A stretch of 64,000 nt of DNA, from positions 1 through 64,000 of the forward strand of contig JBBPYK010000135.1 of NCBI GenBank assembly GCA_038199985.1, written 5' to 3'. This document shows, piece after piece, positions 8,275 to 16,776 of this stretch. A model generated the notes under the pieces. That model was not told the DNA's origin, made no database searches, and worked only from the letters and a program-made list of their open reading frames with translations. Within the stretch, counting starts at the first letter, position 1. Each line of letters begins with the position of its first letter. The stretch comes from Arthrobacter_J sp038199985. Lineage in GTDB: Bacteria > Actinomycetota > Actinomycetes > Actinomycetales > Micrococcaceae. Made by a program: the position numbers and the translations under genes.

Positions 8275-8843
8275 CAAGAATGCTCATAATCGGTCCGCCC
8301 GGCTCGGGTAAAGGCACGCAGGCGGAACGTATTTCTGAGCGGCTTGGCGTCGTGACTATCTCCACGGGCGACATCTTCCGGCGCAATGTGAAGGAAGAGA
8401 CCGCTCTGGGGCTGGAAGCCAAGAAGTACATCGACGCTGGGGATTTCGTGCCCGACGATGTGACCAACCGGATGGTTCGGGACAGGCTCGAGCAGGAGGA
8501 CGTCCGCGGTGGTTTCCTGTTGGACGGTTATCCGCGGACCACGGATCAGGTGCGCGAGCTCGATGACATCCTTTCGGCGGGAGGCCAGAGCCTGGACATC
8601 GTACTGCAGCTGACGGCAGATGACGAGGAACTTGTCAGTCGCCTCAAAAAACGGGCGGAGCTGGATGGACGGACTGACGACACCGAAGACGTGATTCGAC
8701 ATCGTCTTGAGTTGTATCGTCAACAGACCCACGCTGTGGTCGCAGAGTATGACTCCCGCGGCATGGTGGCTCGGGTCGACGGCCTCGGTGATATTGACGA
8801 AGTCACAGACCGCGTCATGAATTCGCTCGCGACCGTCCAGTAG
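8271..8843 (+). CDS. adk: Adenylate kinase
   Basis: Adenylate kinase interconverts ATP, AMP and ADP. The P-loop GPPGSGKGTQ is at residues 7-16, the AMP-binding segment STGDIFR follows near residue 30, and the second signature FLLDGYPRTTDQ is near residues 81-92. At 190 residues it is the short-LID form without the zinc-binding Cys residues of Gram-positive long-LID kinases, as usual in Actinobacteria. It overlaps secY by 4 nt (ATGA), the secY-adk pairing known from many bacteria. A hairpin terminator follows. Confidence 0.97.
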   Translation: MTRMLIIGPPGSGKGTQAERISERLGVVTISTGDIFRRNVKEETALGLEAKKYIDAGDFVPDDVTNRMVRDRLEQEDVRGGFLLDGYPRTTDQVRELDDILSAGGQSLDIVLQLTADDEELVSRLKKRAELDGRTDDTEDVIRHRLELYRQQTHAVVAEYDSRGMVARVDGLGDIDEVTDRVMNSLATVQ

Positions 8844-8863
8844 GGCGGCGCCATACATTCGCA

Positions 8864-8898
8864 AAAGTCCCGCCCGGGCAGCTTTCGGGTGGGACTTT
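8864..8898 (+). terminator. Hairpin terminator after adk
   Basis: The arms AAAGTCCCGCCCG (8864-8876) and CGGGTGGGACTTT (8886-8898) form a 13-bp stem with one G-T pair, followed by GCGTTTTC. It lies 20 nt after the adk stop and 30 nt before map. Confidence 0.8.
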
Positions 8899-8928
8899 GC
8901 GTTTTCAAGCCAAAGTAAAGGAAACAAC

Positions 8929-9756
8929 ATGGCGTTCGGCCAACCAAAAGTTCAGTATAAATCCCTCGACCAGATGCGGACCATGCGTGAGGCGGGGCTC
9001 GTGCTGGCTAAAGCGCTGGACACGGCGGTCCACGCCGCAGTCCCCGGTGCTCGTACGGCGGACCTGAACTCGGTGTTCGCCGAGGTACTCTCCGGTGCGA
9101 ACGCGACATCGAACTTCTTGGGCTACTACGGTTTTCCGGCGACAATCTGTGTTTCGGTGAACGAGGAAGTTGTTCATGGCATTCCAGGCGATAGGGTGCT
9201 GCAAGACGGAGACATCCTGTCCATTGACGGAGGTTGCATTATCGACGGGTGGCATGCCGACTCTGCGCGGACAGTGATGGTAGGTCAACTGGATCCCGCC
9301 GATGTGCGGCTGTCCGAGGTGACTGAAGCAGCCATGTGGCGCGGCATCGCTGCCTTGGCCACCGGCTCACATGTGGGGGACGTCGGATCTGCAATAGACG
9401 ATTATGTTCACTCCATAGAGGGGCCGGCTCTGGGGATCCTGGAGGACTACGTTGGGCACGGTATCGGAACGGAGATGCATCAGGCTCCGGACGTTCTGAA
9501 CTACCGTACAAACCATCGGGGCCCTAAAATTCGTTCAGGGTTGTGCCTCGCTATTGAGCCTATGCTGGTGCGCGGAGCTATCGAGACAGCGGTTCTTAGC
9601 GATGATTGGACCGTTGTCACTACGGACGGTTCGCGTGCGTCCCAGTGGGAACATTCGGTGGCCGTCCACGACGGCGGTATCTGGGTGCTGACCGCGCCCG
9701 ACGGCGGTGCCGCGCGGTTGGGCGAACTGGGCGTGACGCCGGTGCCTCTTGGTTAA
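8929..9756 (+). CDS. map: Type I methionine aminopeptidase
   Basis: This enzyme removes the initiator Met from nascent proteins. The pita-bread fold is recognisable, and the metal ligands fit Asp100 (DILSIDGG), Asp111 (DGWHADSA), the His in VGHGIGTEMHQ, the Glu in LAIEPMLV and the Glu in QWEHSVAV. The length of 275 is typical. The ATG has AAAGGAAACAAC upstream. Its location in the secY-adk-map-infA series is canonical, although a terminator between adk and map suggests separate or reinitiated transcription. Confidence 0.96.
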   Translation: MAFGQPKVQYKSLDQMRTMREAGLVLAKALDTAVHAAVPGARTADLNSVFAEVLSGANATSNFLGYYGFPATICVSVNEEVVHGIPGDRVLQDGDILSIDGGCIIDGWHADSARTVMVGQLDPADVRLSEVTEAAMWRGIAALATGSHVGDVGSAIDDYVHSIEGPALGILEDYVGHGIGTEMHQAPDVLNYRTNHRGPKIRSGLCLAIEPMLVRGAIETAVLSDDWTVVTTDGSRASQWEHSVAVHDGGIWVLTAPDGGAARLGELGVTPVPLG

Positions 9757-9972
9757 CCACGCAAGGATATTGTTCGCCCGTACGGATTTCGCATATATGA
9801 GGCCATGACGTACAGTTATTTGTTGGTTGTCTGTACTTTTGCGCCCAATTTTCGACCTCACTAGCGAGCTTCGGCTCGAGGGTGAATTCCTGTAGGCGTC
9901 CAAGGAATCACGACCAAAACCCTGAAATTGCCCCACGCGACAGTGCGTAGGGCTCAGACGTTAGCGGAGGAT
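9757..9972 (+). promoter_or_regulatory. map-infA spacer with candidate promoter and UUCG hairpin
   Basis: No gene is seen in this 216-bp spacer. A promoter-like pair TTGTTC (9770-9775) and TATATG (9794-9799) with an 18-bp gap points to infA. In the presumed leader, CGAGC-TTCG-GCTCG at 9865-9878 forms a hairpin with an extra-stable C(UUCG)G tetraloop. Both are visual calls. Confidence 0.4.
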
Positions 9973-10194
9973 ATGGCCAAGAAAGACGGCGTCATTGAGA
10001 TCGAAGGCTCTGTGACTGAGGCGCTGCCCAATGCGATGTTTCGCGTTGAGCTCACCAACGGTCACATGGTACTCGCGCACATCTCGGGAAAGATGCGTCA
10101 ACACTACATACGGATCCTTCCTGAGGACCGTGTCGTAGTGGAACTCAGCCCGTACGACCTCACACGAGGTCGTATCGTCTACCGCTACAAGTAA
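9973..10194 (+). CDS. infA: Translation initiation factor IF-1
   Basis: IF-1 binds the 30S A site during initiation. The ATG at 9973 gives exactly 73 residues, beginning MAKKDGVIEIEGSVTEALPN and ending GRIVYRYK, the standard bacterial IF-1. The frame is open upstream to 9928, but those 15 residues are not part of the family. The purine run GCGGAGG ends only 2 nt before the ATG, an unusually short spacing. rpmJ follows 70 nt later. Confidence 0.97.
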   Translation: MAKKDGVIEIEGSVTEALPNAMFRVELTNGHMVLAHISGKMRQHYIRILPEDRVVVELSPYDLTRGRIVYRYK

Positions 10195-10264
10195 AGACTT
10201 ATCCGCCCGCTTCAGGGTTGGGAGTAGTTACGCCAGCTCAAAAAGCAAAACGCAAAGGAAGACC

Positions 10265-10378
10265 ATGAAGGTACAGCCGAGCGTCAAGCCGATCTGCGAA
10301 AAGTGCAAGGTGATCCGCCGTAACGGCCGGGTCATGGTGATCTGCGAAAACGTGCGCCACAAACAGCGTCAGGGCTAG
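10265..10378 (+). CDS. rpmJ: 50S ribosomal protein L36, zinc-binding (C+) form
   Basis: This 37-residue protein reads MKVQPSVKPICEKCKVIRRN and onward, ending NVRHKQRQG with a TAG stop. It keeps the zinc ligands Cys11, Cys14, Cys27 and His32, so it is the C+ form, in contrast to zinc-free paralogues used under zinc limitation. AAAGGAAGACC upstream is the ribosome binding site. The infA-rpmJ-rpsM order is conserved. Confidence 0.95.
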   Translation: MKVQPSVKPICEKCKVIRRNGRVMVICENVRHKQRQG

Positions 10379-10541
10379 TCAACTTTCCTGCACGGGAAAG
10401 TACAGCCCACGCGTAGTAAATAAATAGGCAGTTCAGCATCGTTACGCGCGATGCATGCCCCTGGCGCGGAGGCCGGGGCCCGGGATGACCGGGATGGACT
10501 GTTTCAGACCTCCGTAATGAACACGAGGGAGGACTGCCTCT
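10379..10541 (+). other. rpmJ-rpsM spacer with small hairpin
   Basis: A 7-bp hairpin ACTTTCC-TGCACG-GGAAAGT occupies 10382-10401, just after the rpmJ stop. The rest is a leader for rpsM with a GAGGGAGGA ribosome binding site. I see no gene here. Confidence 0.35.
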
Positions 10542-10919
10542 ATGGCACGTCTCGCTGGCGTAGACATTCCCCGCGAAAAGCGGGTTGTTATTGCGCTTAC
10601 TTATATCTACGGCGTGGGGAAGACCCGTGCAGAACAGGTCATCCTGGAAACGGGCATTAGCTCGAGCACCCGGGTCAAAGACCTTACGGACGCTGAAATG
10701 GTTCAGCTTCGTGACTACATTGAGGGCAACTACAAGGTTGAGGGTGACCTCCGCCGTGAGGTAGCCGCAGATATCCGCCGCAAGGTTGAAATCGGCAGCT
10801 ACCAGGGTATCCGTCATCGTCGCGGAATGCCCGTACACGGACAGCGCACCAAAACCAACGCCCGCACCCGCAAGGGCCCGAAGCGTACGGTTGCTGGCAG
10901 GAAGAAGGCCGCGCGCTAG
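10542..10919 (+). CDS. rpsM: 30S ribosomal protein S13
   Basis: S13 forms inter-subunit bridges and contacts the P-site tRNA. The 125-residue protein starts MARLAGVDIPREKRVVIALT, includes YIYGVGKTRAEQVI (the helix-two-turn-helix region), and has the C-terminal signature RGMPVHGQRTKTNARTRKGP plus a basic tail. GAGGGAGGACTGCCTCT precedes the ATG. It opens the alpha operon. Confidence 0.97.
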   Translation: MARLAGVDIPREKRVVIALTYIYGVGKTRAEQVILETGISSSTRVKDLTDAEMVQLRDYIEGNYKVEGDLRREVAADIRRKVEIGSYQGIRHRRGMPVHGQRTKTNARTRKGPKRTVAGRKKAAR

Positions 10920-10970
10920 TTTCTGATGGCTTCCCTGTGAGCACATGAGTTCACAACTATGGGAACCGTC

Positions 10971-10991
10971 GCCAGGGCAACTGCCCATGGC
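10971..10991 (+). other. Hairpin in the rpsM-rpsK spacer
   Basis: GCCAGGGC and GCCCATGGC pair with one bulged A in the 151-bp spacer between rpsM and rpsK. It could be an mRNA processing or attenuation element. No U tract follows and no gene is present in the spacer. Confidence 0.35.
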
Positions 10992-11070
10992 GCCCCCTTC
11001 ACCCAGGGACCGGCCTGCAGTGGCGAATGGCCGCTGAAGGACCTCAATCAAACTCTTTGTAGGAGAAGCA

Positions 11071-11472
11071 ATGCCCCCCAAGACTCGTGGAGCGGTTCGT
11101 AAGCCGCGTCGCAAGGATAAGAAGAATATTGCGCTGGGTCAGGCGCACATCAAGAGCACCTTCAACAACACCATCGTGACCATCACGGACCCCAATGGAG
11201 CGGTTATCTCTTGGGCTTCGTCAGGTGAGGTTGGATTCAAGGGCTCACGTAAGTCAACACCGTTCGCTGCACAGATGGCTGCTGAAGCCGCGGCGAAGCG
11301 GGCGCAGGAACATGGCGTGCGCAAGGTAGACGTGTTTGTCAAGGGACCTGGTTCCGGCCGCGAAACTGCTATCCGGTCGCTACAGGCCACCGGAATTGAG
11401 GTGGGATCCATCCAGGATGTGACTCCCAGCGCTCACAACGGCTGCCGTCCCTCGAAACGCCGCCGCGTCTAA
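11071..11472 (+). CDS. rpsK: 30S ribosomal protein S11
   Basis: S11 lies on the 30S platform at the mRNA exit. The 133-residue product contains GQAHIKSTFNNTIVTITDP and ISWASSGEVGFKGSRKSTPF, and ends with the signature DVTPSAHNGCRPSKRRRV. AGGAGAAGCA precedes the ATG. In most bacteria rpsD follows. Here the next gene is rpoA after a 175-nt spacer. Confidence 0.97.
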   Translation: MPPKTRGAVRKPRRKDKKNIALGQAHIKSTFNNTIVTITDPNGAVISWASSGEVGFKGSRKSTPFAAQMAAEAAAKRAQEHGVRKVDVFVKGPGSGRETAIRSLQATGIEVGSIQDVTPSAHNGCRPSKRRRV

Positions 11473-11483
11473 GTGCTTTCGAT

Positions 11484-11541
11484 GGCACCCGCTCGCGTTC
11501 TCCTTCTCGTCCATCGGGGAGTAGGAATGCTGCCGGGTGCC
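11484..11541 (+). other. Long nested hairpin between rpsK and rpoA
   Basis: The outer arms GGCACCCG (11484-11491) and CGGGTGCC (11534-11541) enclose a second pairing region (TTCTCC with GGGAGTAGGAA). TTT follows. The spacer has no gene. The structure may lower readthrough into rpoA or be an RNase processing site. It lies where rpsD is found in other genomes. Confidence 0.5.
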
Positions 11542-11647
11542 TTTCGAGGCCACTAGTCGTCCAAGACGTCCGGGTATCCACTCGAGATCGTCGTTTCCAC
11601 CCATTGTGTTGCGTCATATAGCGGATGCTCGCTGAAAGGAAATGTCA

Positions 11648-12655
11648 GTGCTAATTGCACAGCGCCCCACCCTCACCGAAGAAGTAGTGGCCGACAACAG
11701 GTCACGGTTTGTCATTGAACCGCTGGAGCCAGGCTTCGGTTACACCCTTGGAAACTCACTTCGCCGTACGCTGCTCTCTTCGATTCCCGGCGCTGCTGTC
11801 ACCAGCATCCGGATCGACGGTGTGCTGCACGAGTTCAGCACGGTTCAGGGCGTGAAGGAAGATGTCTCAGAGATCATCCTCAACGTTAAGAATCTGGCTG
11901 TCTCGTCTGAGCACGACGAACCAGTTGTTGCGTACCTGCGCAAGCAGGGACCGGGAGTCGTTACGGCTGCCGATATCGCACCGCCTGCCGGCGTCGAGTT
12001 CCACAATCCGGACCTGCACATCGCGACGTTGAACTCGAAGGGTAAGTTCGAGCTCGAGCTGACCATCGAGCGAGGCCGTGGCTATGTGTCAGCCTCGCAG
12101 AATAAGGCTGGCGATTCGGAGATCGGTCGTATTCCGGTTGACTCCATTTACTCACCTGTTCTGAAGGTGACCTTCCGTGTGGAGGCCACCCGTGTTGAGC
12201 AGCGCACTGACTTCGACAAACTCATTGTCGATGTCGAAACCAAGGACGCCATCGCTCCTCGCGATGCGGTTGCTTCCGCAGGAACCACCTTGGTTGAGCT
12301 GTTCGGACTGGCTCGTGAACTGAACACCACGGCGGAAGGCATTGAAATCGGTCCTTCGCCCACGGATGCTGCACTTGCGGCGGACATGGCGTTGCCGATC
12401 GAGGATCTGGAACTTACTGTACGTTCCTACAATTGCCTCAAGCGTGAGGGCATCCACACCGTGGGTGAGCTCGTTGCGCGTTCAGAGGCTGATCTGATGG
12501 ACATCCGGAACTTCGGTGCCAAGTCCATTGATGAGATCAAGGCGAAGCTGGTTGAACTTGGGTTGTCTCTTAAGGACTCCCCGGCTGGGTTCGATCTTGC
12601 GGCACGTGCCGCCGCCATCGACGAGACCGACGCCTACCCGGACGACGAGCTCTAA
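11648..12655 (+). CDS. rpoA: DNA-directed RNA polymerase subunit alpha
   Basis: The alpha subunit dimerises to nucleate RNA polymerase. The N-terminal domain (to about residue 230) includes FGYTLGNSLRRTLLSSIPGA, and the C-terminal domain (about 250-310) has ELTVRSYNCLKREGI and the helix-hairpin-helix region RNFGAKSIDEIKAKL used for UP-element and activator contact. I chose GTG 11648 because AAAGGA lies 7 nt upstream and the product starts LIAQRPTL after Met, as in relatives. ATG 11642 would be only 1 nt from that site. Confidence 0.95.
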   Translation: MLIAQRPTLTEEVVADNRSRFVIEPLEPGFGYTLGNSLRRTLLSSIPGAAVTSIRIDGVLHEFSTVQGVKEDVSEIILNVKNLAVSSEHDEPVVAYLRKQGPGVVTAADIAPPAGVEFHNPDLHIATLNSKGKFELELTIERGRGYVSASQNKAGDSEIGRIPVDSIYSPVLKVTFRVEATRVEQRTDFDKLIVDVETKDAIAPRDAVASAGTTLVELFGLARELNTTAEGIEIGPSPTDAALAADMALPIEDLELTVRSYNCLKREGIHTVGELVARSEADLMDIRNFGAKSIDEIKAKLVELGLSLKDSPAGFDLAARAAAIDETDAYPDDEL

Positions 12656-12719
12656 ACACGCAAAATTTTGTTTCACCGGTGCACAGCGCCGGTGGGGCAC
12701 CATTTGAGGAGAAAATATA

Positions 12720-13262
12720 ATGCCTACGCCCACTAAGGGTCCGCGCCTCGGAGGAGGCCCGGCTCACGAGCGCTTGATGCTCGCTAATCTTTCCGCTGCT
12801 CTTTTTGAGCACAAGCGGATCACGACGACGGTGACTAAGGCCAAGCGCCTTCGCCCGTACGCCGAACGTCTGGTGACGTTCGCGAAGCGTGGGGACTTGT
12901 CCTCACGACGTCGTGTTCTGGCACTGATCAGCAATAAGGGCCTTGTCCATGAACTATTTACGGACATCGCTTCCGCAATGGAGAACCGCGACGGCGGTTA
13001 CACCCGCATCACGAAGATCGGCAACCGTAAGGGCGACAACGCTCCCATGGCTGTCATCGAACTGGTGATGGAGCCGGTTTCACCGAAGCAGGCTGTTGTG
13101 GCGGAAGCCAACAACGCTGCCAAGACTGACGCTGCCAAGTCAGACGCGGCCGAGTCCAAGCCTGTAGCCGATACTGATGATGCTGAGGTCGTTGAGACCA
13201 ATGCTGACGAGTCAAGCTCAGAGGTTGAGGATACTGCGTCAGAGGATTCAGAGAAGAAGTAG
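12720..13262 (+). CDS. rplQ: 50S ribosomal protein L17 with acidic tail
   Basis: L17 lies near the exit tunnel. The conserved core covers about residues 1-118 (PTKGPRLGGGPAHERLMLAN; KRLRPYAERLVTFAKRGD). The remaining 60 or so residues are an Ala/Asp/Glu/Ser-rich acidic tail, making the protein 180 long. GAGGAGAAAATATA precedes the ATG. rpoA-rplQ is the universal pair, and a terminator hairpin begins 32 nt after the stop. Confidence 0.96.
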   Translation: MPTPTKGPRLGGGPAHERLMLANLSAALFEHKRITTTVTKAKRLRPYAERLVTFAKRGDLSSRRRVLALISNKGLVHELFTDIASAMENRDGGYTRITKIGNRKGDNAPMAVIELVMEPVSPKQAVVAEANNAAKTDAAKSDAAESKPVADTDDAEVVETNADESSSEVEDTASEDSEKK

Positions 13263-13293
13263 TTCTTCACTGAATTATTGCGTGAATGTCAAG

Positions 13294-13326
13294 GAGCCCG
13301 TTATCCCTTCTGGGGATAGCGGGCTC
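13294..13326 (+). terminator. Hairpin terminator between rplQ and truA
   Basis: The arms GAGCCCGTTATCCC and GGGATAGCGGGCTC form a 14-bp stem with one G-T pair and a 5-nt loop, followed by TTGCGTTCT. It should end most alpha-operon transcripts and leave truA at a lower level. Confidence 0.8.
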
Positions 13327-13356
13327 TTGCGTTCTCCGGAAACGGGATCGGTCAGA

Positions 13357-14202
13357 GTGCGTGTTCGGATTGCGTATGACGGTTCACCATTTTGTGGCTG
13401 GGCAAAGCAGCCGGGACTTCTCACTGTTCAAGGATGTCTAGAAGAGGGTCTGGAGACACTATTTCGTCGACCAGTACGAATGACGGTTGCTGGCCGTACG
13501 GATACCGGCGTGCATGCGAGAGGGCAGGTTGCGCACTGTGATCTGACTGCAAAGGAGTGGGCCTCGGTCGCCCGCGGCAAGGAGCTCCTACCAACTGAGG
13601 CTCTGCGACGGCGGTTGCAGGGCGTCTTGTCGATGATTTTGGGCCGGGCCACCGGTGCGGTCGAGATTGTGAAGGTTGAGGAAGCTCCTGAGGGCTTTGA
13701 CGCCCGATTCTCCGCGTTGTGGCGTAGGTATGAGTACCGCATCGCGGACCGCGCCGAAAATCGGGACCCATTGCTGCGCGGCTTAACGCTCTGGCACGGT
13801 GAACCGTTAGATGAAAAGCAAATGAACGCAGGAGCCGAGCGGTTGTTGGGGCTGCAGGACTTCAAAGCCTATTGCAAGCCCCGCGAAGGAGCGACCACAA
13901 TCAGGGAGCTACAGCGCTTCGACTTCTCCCGCAACAGCGACGGGGTCCTGGTCGCAACCGTCAAGGCGGATGCTTTCTGCCATAACATGGTCCGTTGTTT
14001 GGTGGGGGCCGCTCTTCCTGTCGGTTCAGGCTCGCATCAACCGGAACGTATGCATGAACGATTGGTCTCTGGTGTGAGGCCCAGCCAATCGGTATTCGCT
14101 CCACCGCATCCGTTGGTGCTTGAGGAGATCGGCTATCCCCTTGTCGAGGAGATGGCCGAACGCGCTGTATTAACAAGGACGCGGCGCCAACCATCAGGCT
14201 GA
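13357..14202 (+). CDS. truA: tRNA pseudouridine(38-40) synthase TruA
   Basis: TruA isomerises uridines 38-40 in the anticodon stem. The protein has the N-terminal RIAYDGSPFCGWAKQPG and the catalytic motif AGRTDTGVHARGQVAH, with its Asp nucleophile in RTDTGVHA. DGVLVATVKADAFCHNMVRC is the conserved C-terminal part. GTG 13357 (281 aa) keeps the homologous region and avoids the terminator. A TTG at 13327 directly at the hairpin edge is the other candidate. The C-terminus is somewhat diverged after SVFAPPHPLVLEEIGYP. The gene follows rplQ as in many bacteria. Confidence 0.93.
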   Translation: MRVRIAYDGSPFCGWAKQPGLLTVQGCLEEGLETLFRRPVRMTVAGRTDTGVHARGQVAHCDLTAKEWASVARGKELLPTEALRRRLQGVLSMILGRATGAVEIVKVEEAPEGFDARFSALWRRYEYRIADRAENRDPLLRGLTLWHGEPLDEKQMNAGAERLLGLQDFKAYCKPREGATTIRELQRFDFSRNSDGVLVATVKADAFCHNMVRCLVGAALPVGSGSHQPERMHERLVSGVRPSQSVFAPPHPLVLEEIGYPLVEEMAERAVLTRTRRQPSG

Positions 14203-14271
14203 AGGACGCCAATAGCCGTGGCGCAGCCGGATAACCGCACAGAATGTACCAGCTTCATTAGGATAGATACT

Positions 14272-16767
14272 ATGACTGCCGAAGAAGAGCGCCGCGGACG
14301 CGAGCACACCGTTCCCGCGGCTAAGGAGTCTCTTGAGAGTTTGAGGGGACAGGAAAAGATCTCTTTTCAGGCATCGTTGCTGGATGCGGTCGGCCAAGCT
14401 GTAATGGCTGGCGACAGCGGTGGCTACGTGACGTATTGGAATGACGCCGCCCAGGAGGTGCTGGGATGGTCGGCGGAAGAAGTTCTCGGCTGTCCATTCG
14501 ATGAGCTGGACGTCTTTGATGCCACGGCTGACGTCAGGGCCATTATGAGTTTTGTGGCCAGAGGAGACAACTGGGTCGGTGAGCATTGGGTCAACCACCG
14601 AAACGGCCACCGTGTTCCTGTCTATTCCACGATTACGCCACTGTTTGACCGCAATGGCGAGTTGATCGCTGTCATCGATGTGATGACAGATCTGACGAAC
14701 GTCAAGCGCACGGAAGCCGAGATGCGCCGGTTGTCAGCACTGGTGGAGTCCTCAAACGACGCGATTAACGGCGCCGATCTAGAGGGTATCATCACCAGCT
14801 GGAACGCGGGAGCTACCCACATGTACGGCTACACGGCGGCGGAAGCCGTAGGTCAGAGCGTCGCGATTCTGACTCCACCGGGCCAAGACGGTGTCGATGG
14901 TGCGCTGCGGTCTTGGCTGCGTGACGGAAGCCTCGTCGTCGGACGTGAAGTGACCGGTTTACGGAAAGACGGGTCAGTGCTGGATGTGTCGTTGACGCTC
15001 TCGCCGGTTTATGACGCGGACGGTTCACTCATAGGTACGTCGGCGATCGCCCGCAATGTTACTGAGCTGAGGAAACTGCGTGCAGCGGCTGAGTTGGAAC
15101 GTGACCGGCTGAGCGCAGCGCAGGAGATGGCACATGTGGGCTCCGTTGAGGTGGACATGGTCACCGGCAATAGATGGTGGTCAGAGGAGTATTTTAGGAT
15201 CCATGGTCTGCCGTTGAGCGTGATTCCTACGGAGGAATTGTGGCTGAGCGCGCTCCATCCGGAGGATCGTGAGCGGGTACGGAAGTTGTGGCAGGCCCTC
15301 GAAGACGGCGGTCCACCATTGGAAGTGGTGCACAGAGTGGTGCGTCCGGATGGAGAGGTCCGTTGGGTGCAAACTCGTGCAACTGCTGAACACGACGCTA
15401 CCGGTGTGCTCCTGAAGCTAGTTGAAACCACTGTGGATATCACGGATCGGAAGCTCGCGGAATCAGCGTTGGAGTTGCTGGCTTTTGAGGATCCGCTGAC
15501 GGGGCTGGCGAACCGGGTTCGGTTGCGGGATTCCATTGAGCAGGCTCAGGCAGTTGCCGCGGCGCAGGGTACCCAAGTCGGGGTGCTGTTCTTGGATGTG
15601 GATCGTTTCAAGATCGTCAATGACGGCATGGGCCATGCTGCTGGGGACAGCCTGTTGGCTCAACTCGCAAACCGTTTGCGGGGTGCCGTGCGGCCACAGG
15701 ATCTGTTGGCACGATTCGCAGGCGACGAGTTCGTGATTGTGTGTACGGGCATTAGCGAGGAGGAAGCACTCCTTCTGGCAGAGCGTATTGCTGCAACGAT
15801 CAAGGCCCCGTTCAACCTGCAGGGTCGGGAAGTTTTTGTCACGGTCAGCGTGGGGATTGCGCTGTCGGGGGAGGACTATTCTGCGGACTCATTGCTGCAT
15901 AATGCAGATGCTGCGATGTACCGGGCCAAGCAGGACGGCCGCGGTGAACCGGTGGTCTTTGACGAGGAGATGCACAGGAGCGCAAAGCTGCGCCTGGACA
16001 TCGGTTCGGAGCTTCCCCGGGTGATCGAGCGGGGGGAGCTTGAGGTTTTTTACCAGCCGATCATGGACGTGGCCTCCGGGCGTCCGGTGGGGGCTGAGGC
16101 GTTGCTTCGCTGGCGTCACCCGAAACATGGGCTGATCAACCCGGAGGTGTTCATCCCGGTTGCTGAGGAAACGGGACTTATTGTTCCTATCGGACGATGG
16201 GTTCTGGATGCGGCGTTGGCGCAAGCCCAGCGTTGGAGGGGGAGTATCGAAGGCGCGGCAGGATTTGGCATCGCGGTGAACCTCTCCGCACGTCAGCTGC
16301 AGGATGCGAAGATCTACTGCACAGTTGCCGAAGCGATCGAAACGGCGGGCATCGATCCGTCTGCGGTGGAGCTGGAGATGACTGAATCTGTGCTGATGCA
16401 AAATGTCGGTCAGTCGCTGGAGACTCTCACGAACCTGCGAAGCCTCGGAGTCGGTTTATCGATTGACGATTTTGGTACGGGGTATTCATCGCTGAGTTAC
16501 CTGCGTCGGTTCCCAGTGACAACGTTGAAGATCGACAGGTCTTTTGTGGACGAGTTGGATGGCTCCGATATCCATGGGCGGCCCATTGTGGAGGCAATCA
16601 CCATGCTTGCACATGCGTTGAGCCTCGGTGTCGTCGCCGAAGGGGTGGAGACGGAGAAGGAACTGGGGGTCCTGCGAGAATTGCAGGTCAATCACGCGCA
16701 GGGTTACTTCTGGTCCAGACCTATTCCTGCAGCGGACTTTGAGCAGTGGCTGCGATCCTTCGACTAG
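14272..16767 (+). CDS. PAS-PAS-PAS-GGDEF-EAL cyclic-di-GMP turnover protein
   Basis: This soluble, 831-residue signalling protein has no membrane segment. By eye it has three PAS-type sensor domains (about residues 30-140, 147-265 and 280-400), a GGDEF diguanylate cyclase domain (405-565) and an EAL phosphodiesterase domain (575-825). The cyclase signature reads AGDEF (483-487), a variant compatible with activity. The EAL domain looks complete, with EALLR at 609-613, VNLSARQL, ELEMTES, DDFGTGYSSLSYL from 732, LKIDRSFV and AEGVET. So c-di-GMP hydrolysis is likely, and synthesis is possible. ATG 14272 has AGGAT 7 nt upstream; GTG 14218 would add 18 residues. It converges on the tadC end with a 9-bp gap, which suggests a role in pilus or attachment control. 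Confidence 0.93.
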   Translation: MTAEEERRGREHTVPAAKESLESLRGQEKISFQASLLDAVGQAVMAGDSGGYVTYWNDAAQEVLGWSAEEVLGCPFDELDVFDATADVRAIMSFVARGDNWVGEHWVNHRNGHRVPVYSTITPLFDRNGELIAVIDVMTDLTNVKRTEAEMRRLSALVESSNDAINGADLEGIITSWNAGATHMYGYTAAEAVGQSVAILTPPGQDGVDGALRSWLRDGSLVVGREVTGLRKDGSVLDVSLTLSPVYDADGSLIGTSAIARNVTELRKLRAAAELERDRLSAAQEMAHVGSVEVDMVTGNRWWSEEYFRIHGLPLSVIPTEELWLSALHPEDRERVRKLWQALEDGGPPLEVVHRVVRPDGEVRWVQTRATAEHDATGVLLKLVETTVDITDRKLAESALELLAFEDPLTGLANRVRLRDSIEQAQAVAAAQGTQVGVLFLDVDRFKIVNDGMGHAAGDSLLAQLANRLRGAVRPQDLLARFAGDEFVIVCTGISEEEALLLAERIAATIKAPFNLQGREVFVTVSVGIALSGEDYSADSLLHNADAAMYRAKQDGRGEPVVFDEEMHRSAKLRLDIGSELPRVIERGELEVFYQPIMDVASGRPVGAEALLRWRHPKHGLINPEVFIPVAEETGLIVPIGRWVLDAALAQAQRWRGSIEGAAGFGIAVNLSARQLQDAKIYCTVAEAIETAGIDPSAVELEMTESVLMQNVGQSLETLTNLRSLGVGLSIDDFGTGYSSLSYLRRFPVTTLKIDRSFVDELDGSDIHGRPIVEAITMLAHALSLGVVAEGVETEKELGVLRELQVNHAQGYFWSRPIPAADFEQWLRSFD

Positions 16768-16776
16768 CGAAGAGAC

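Noticed and set aside
9810..9836. Inverted repeat GTACAG-N15-CTGTAC upstream of infA
   Set aside because: Six-base arms with a long loop are expected by chance and no known regulator matches.
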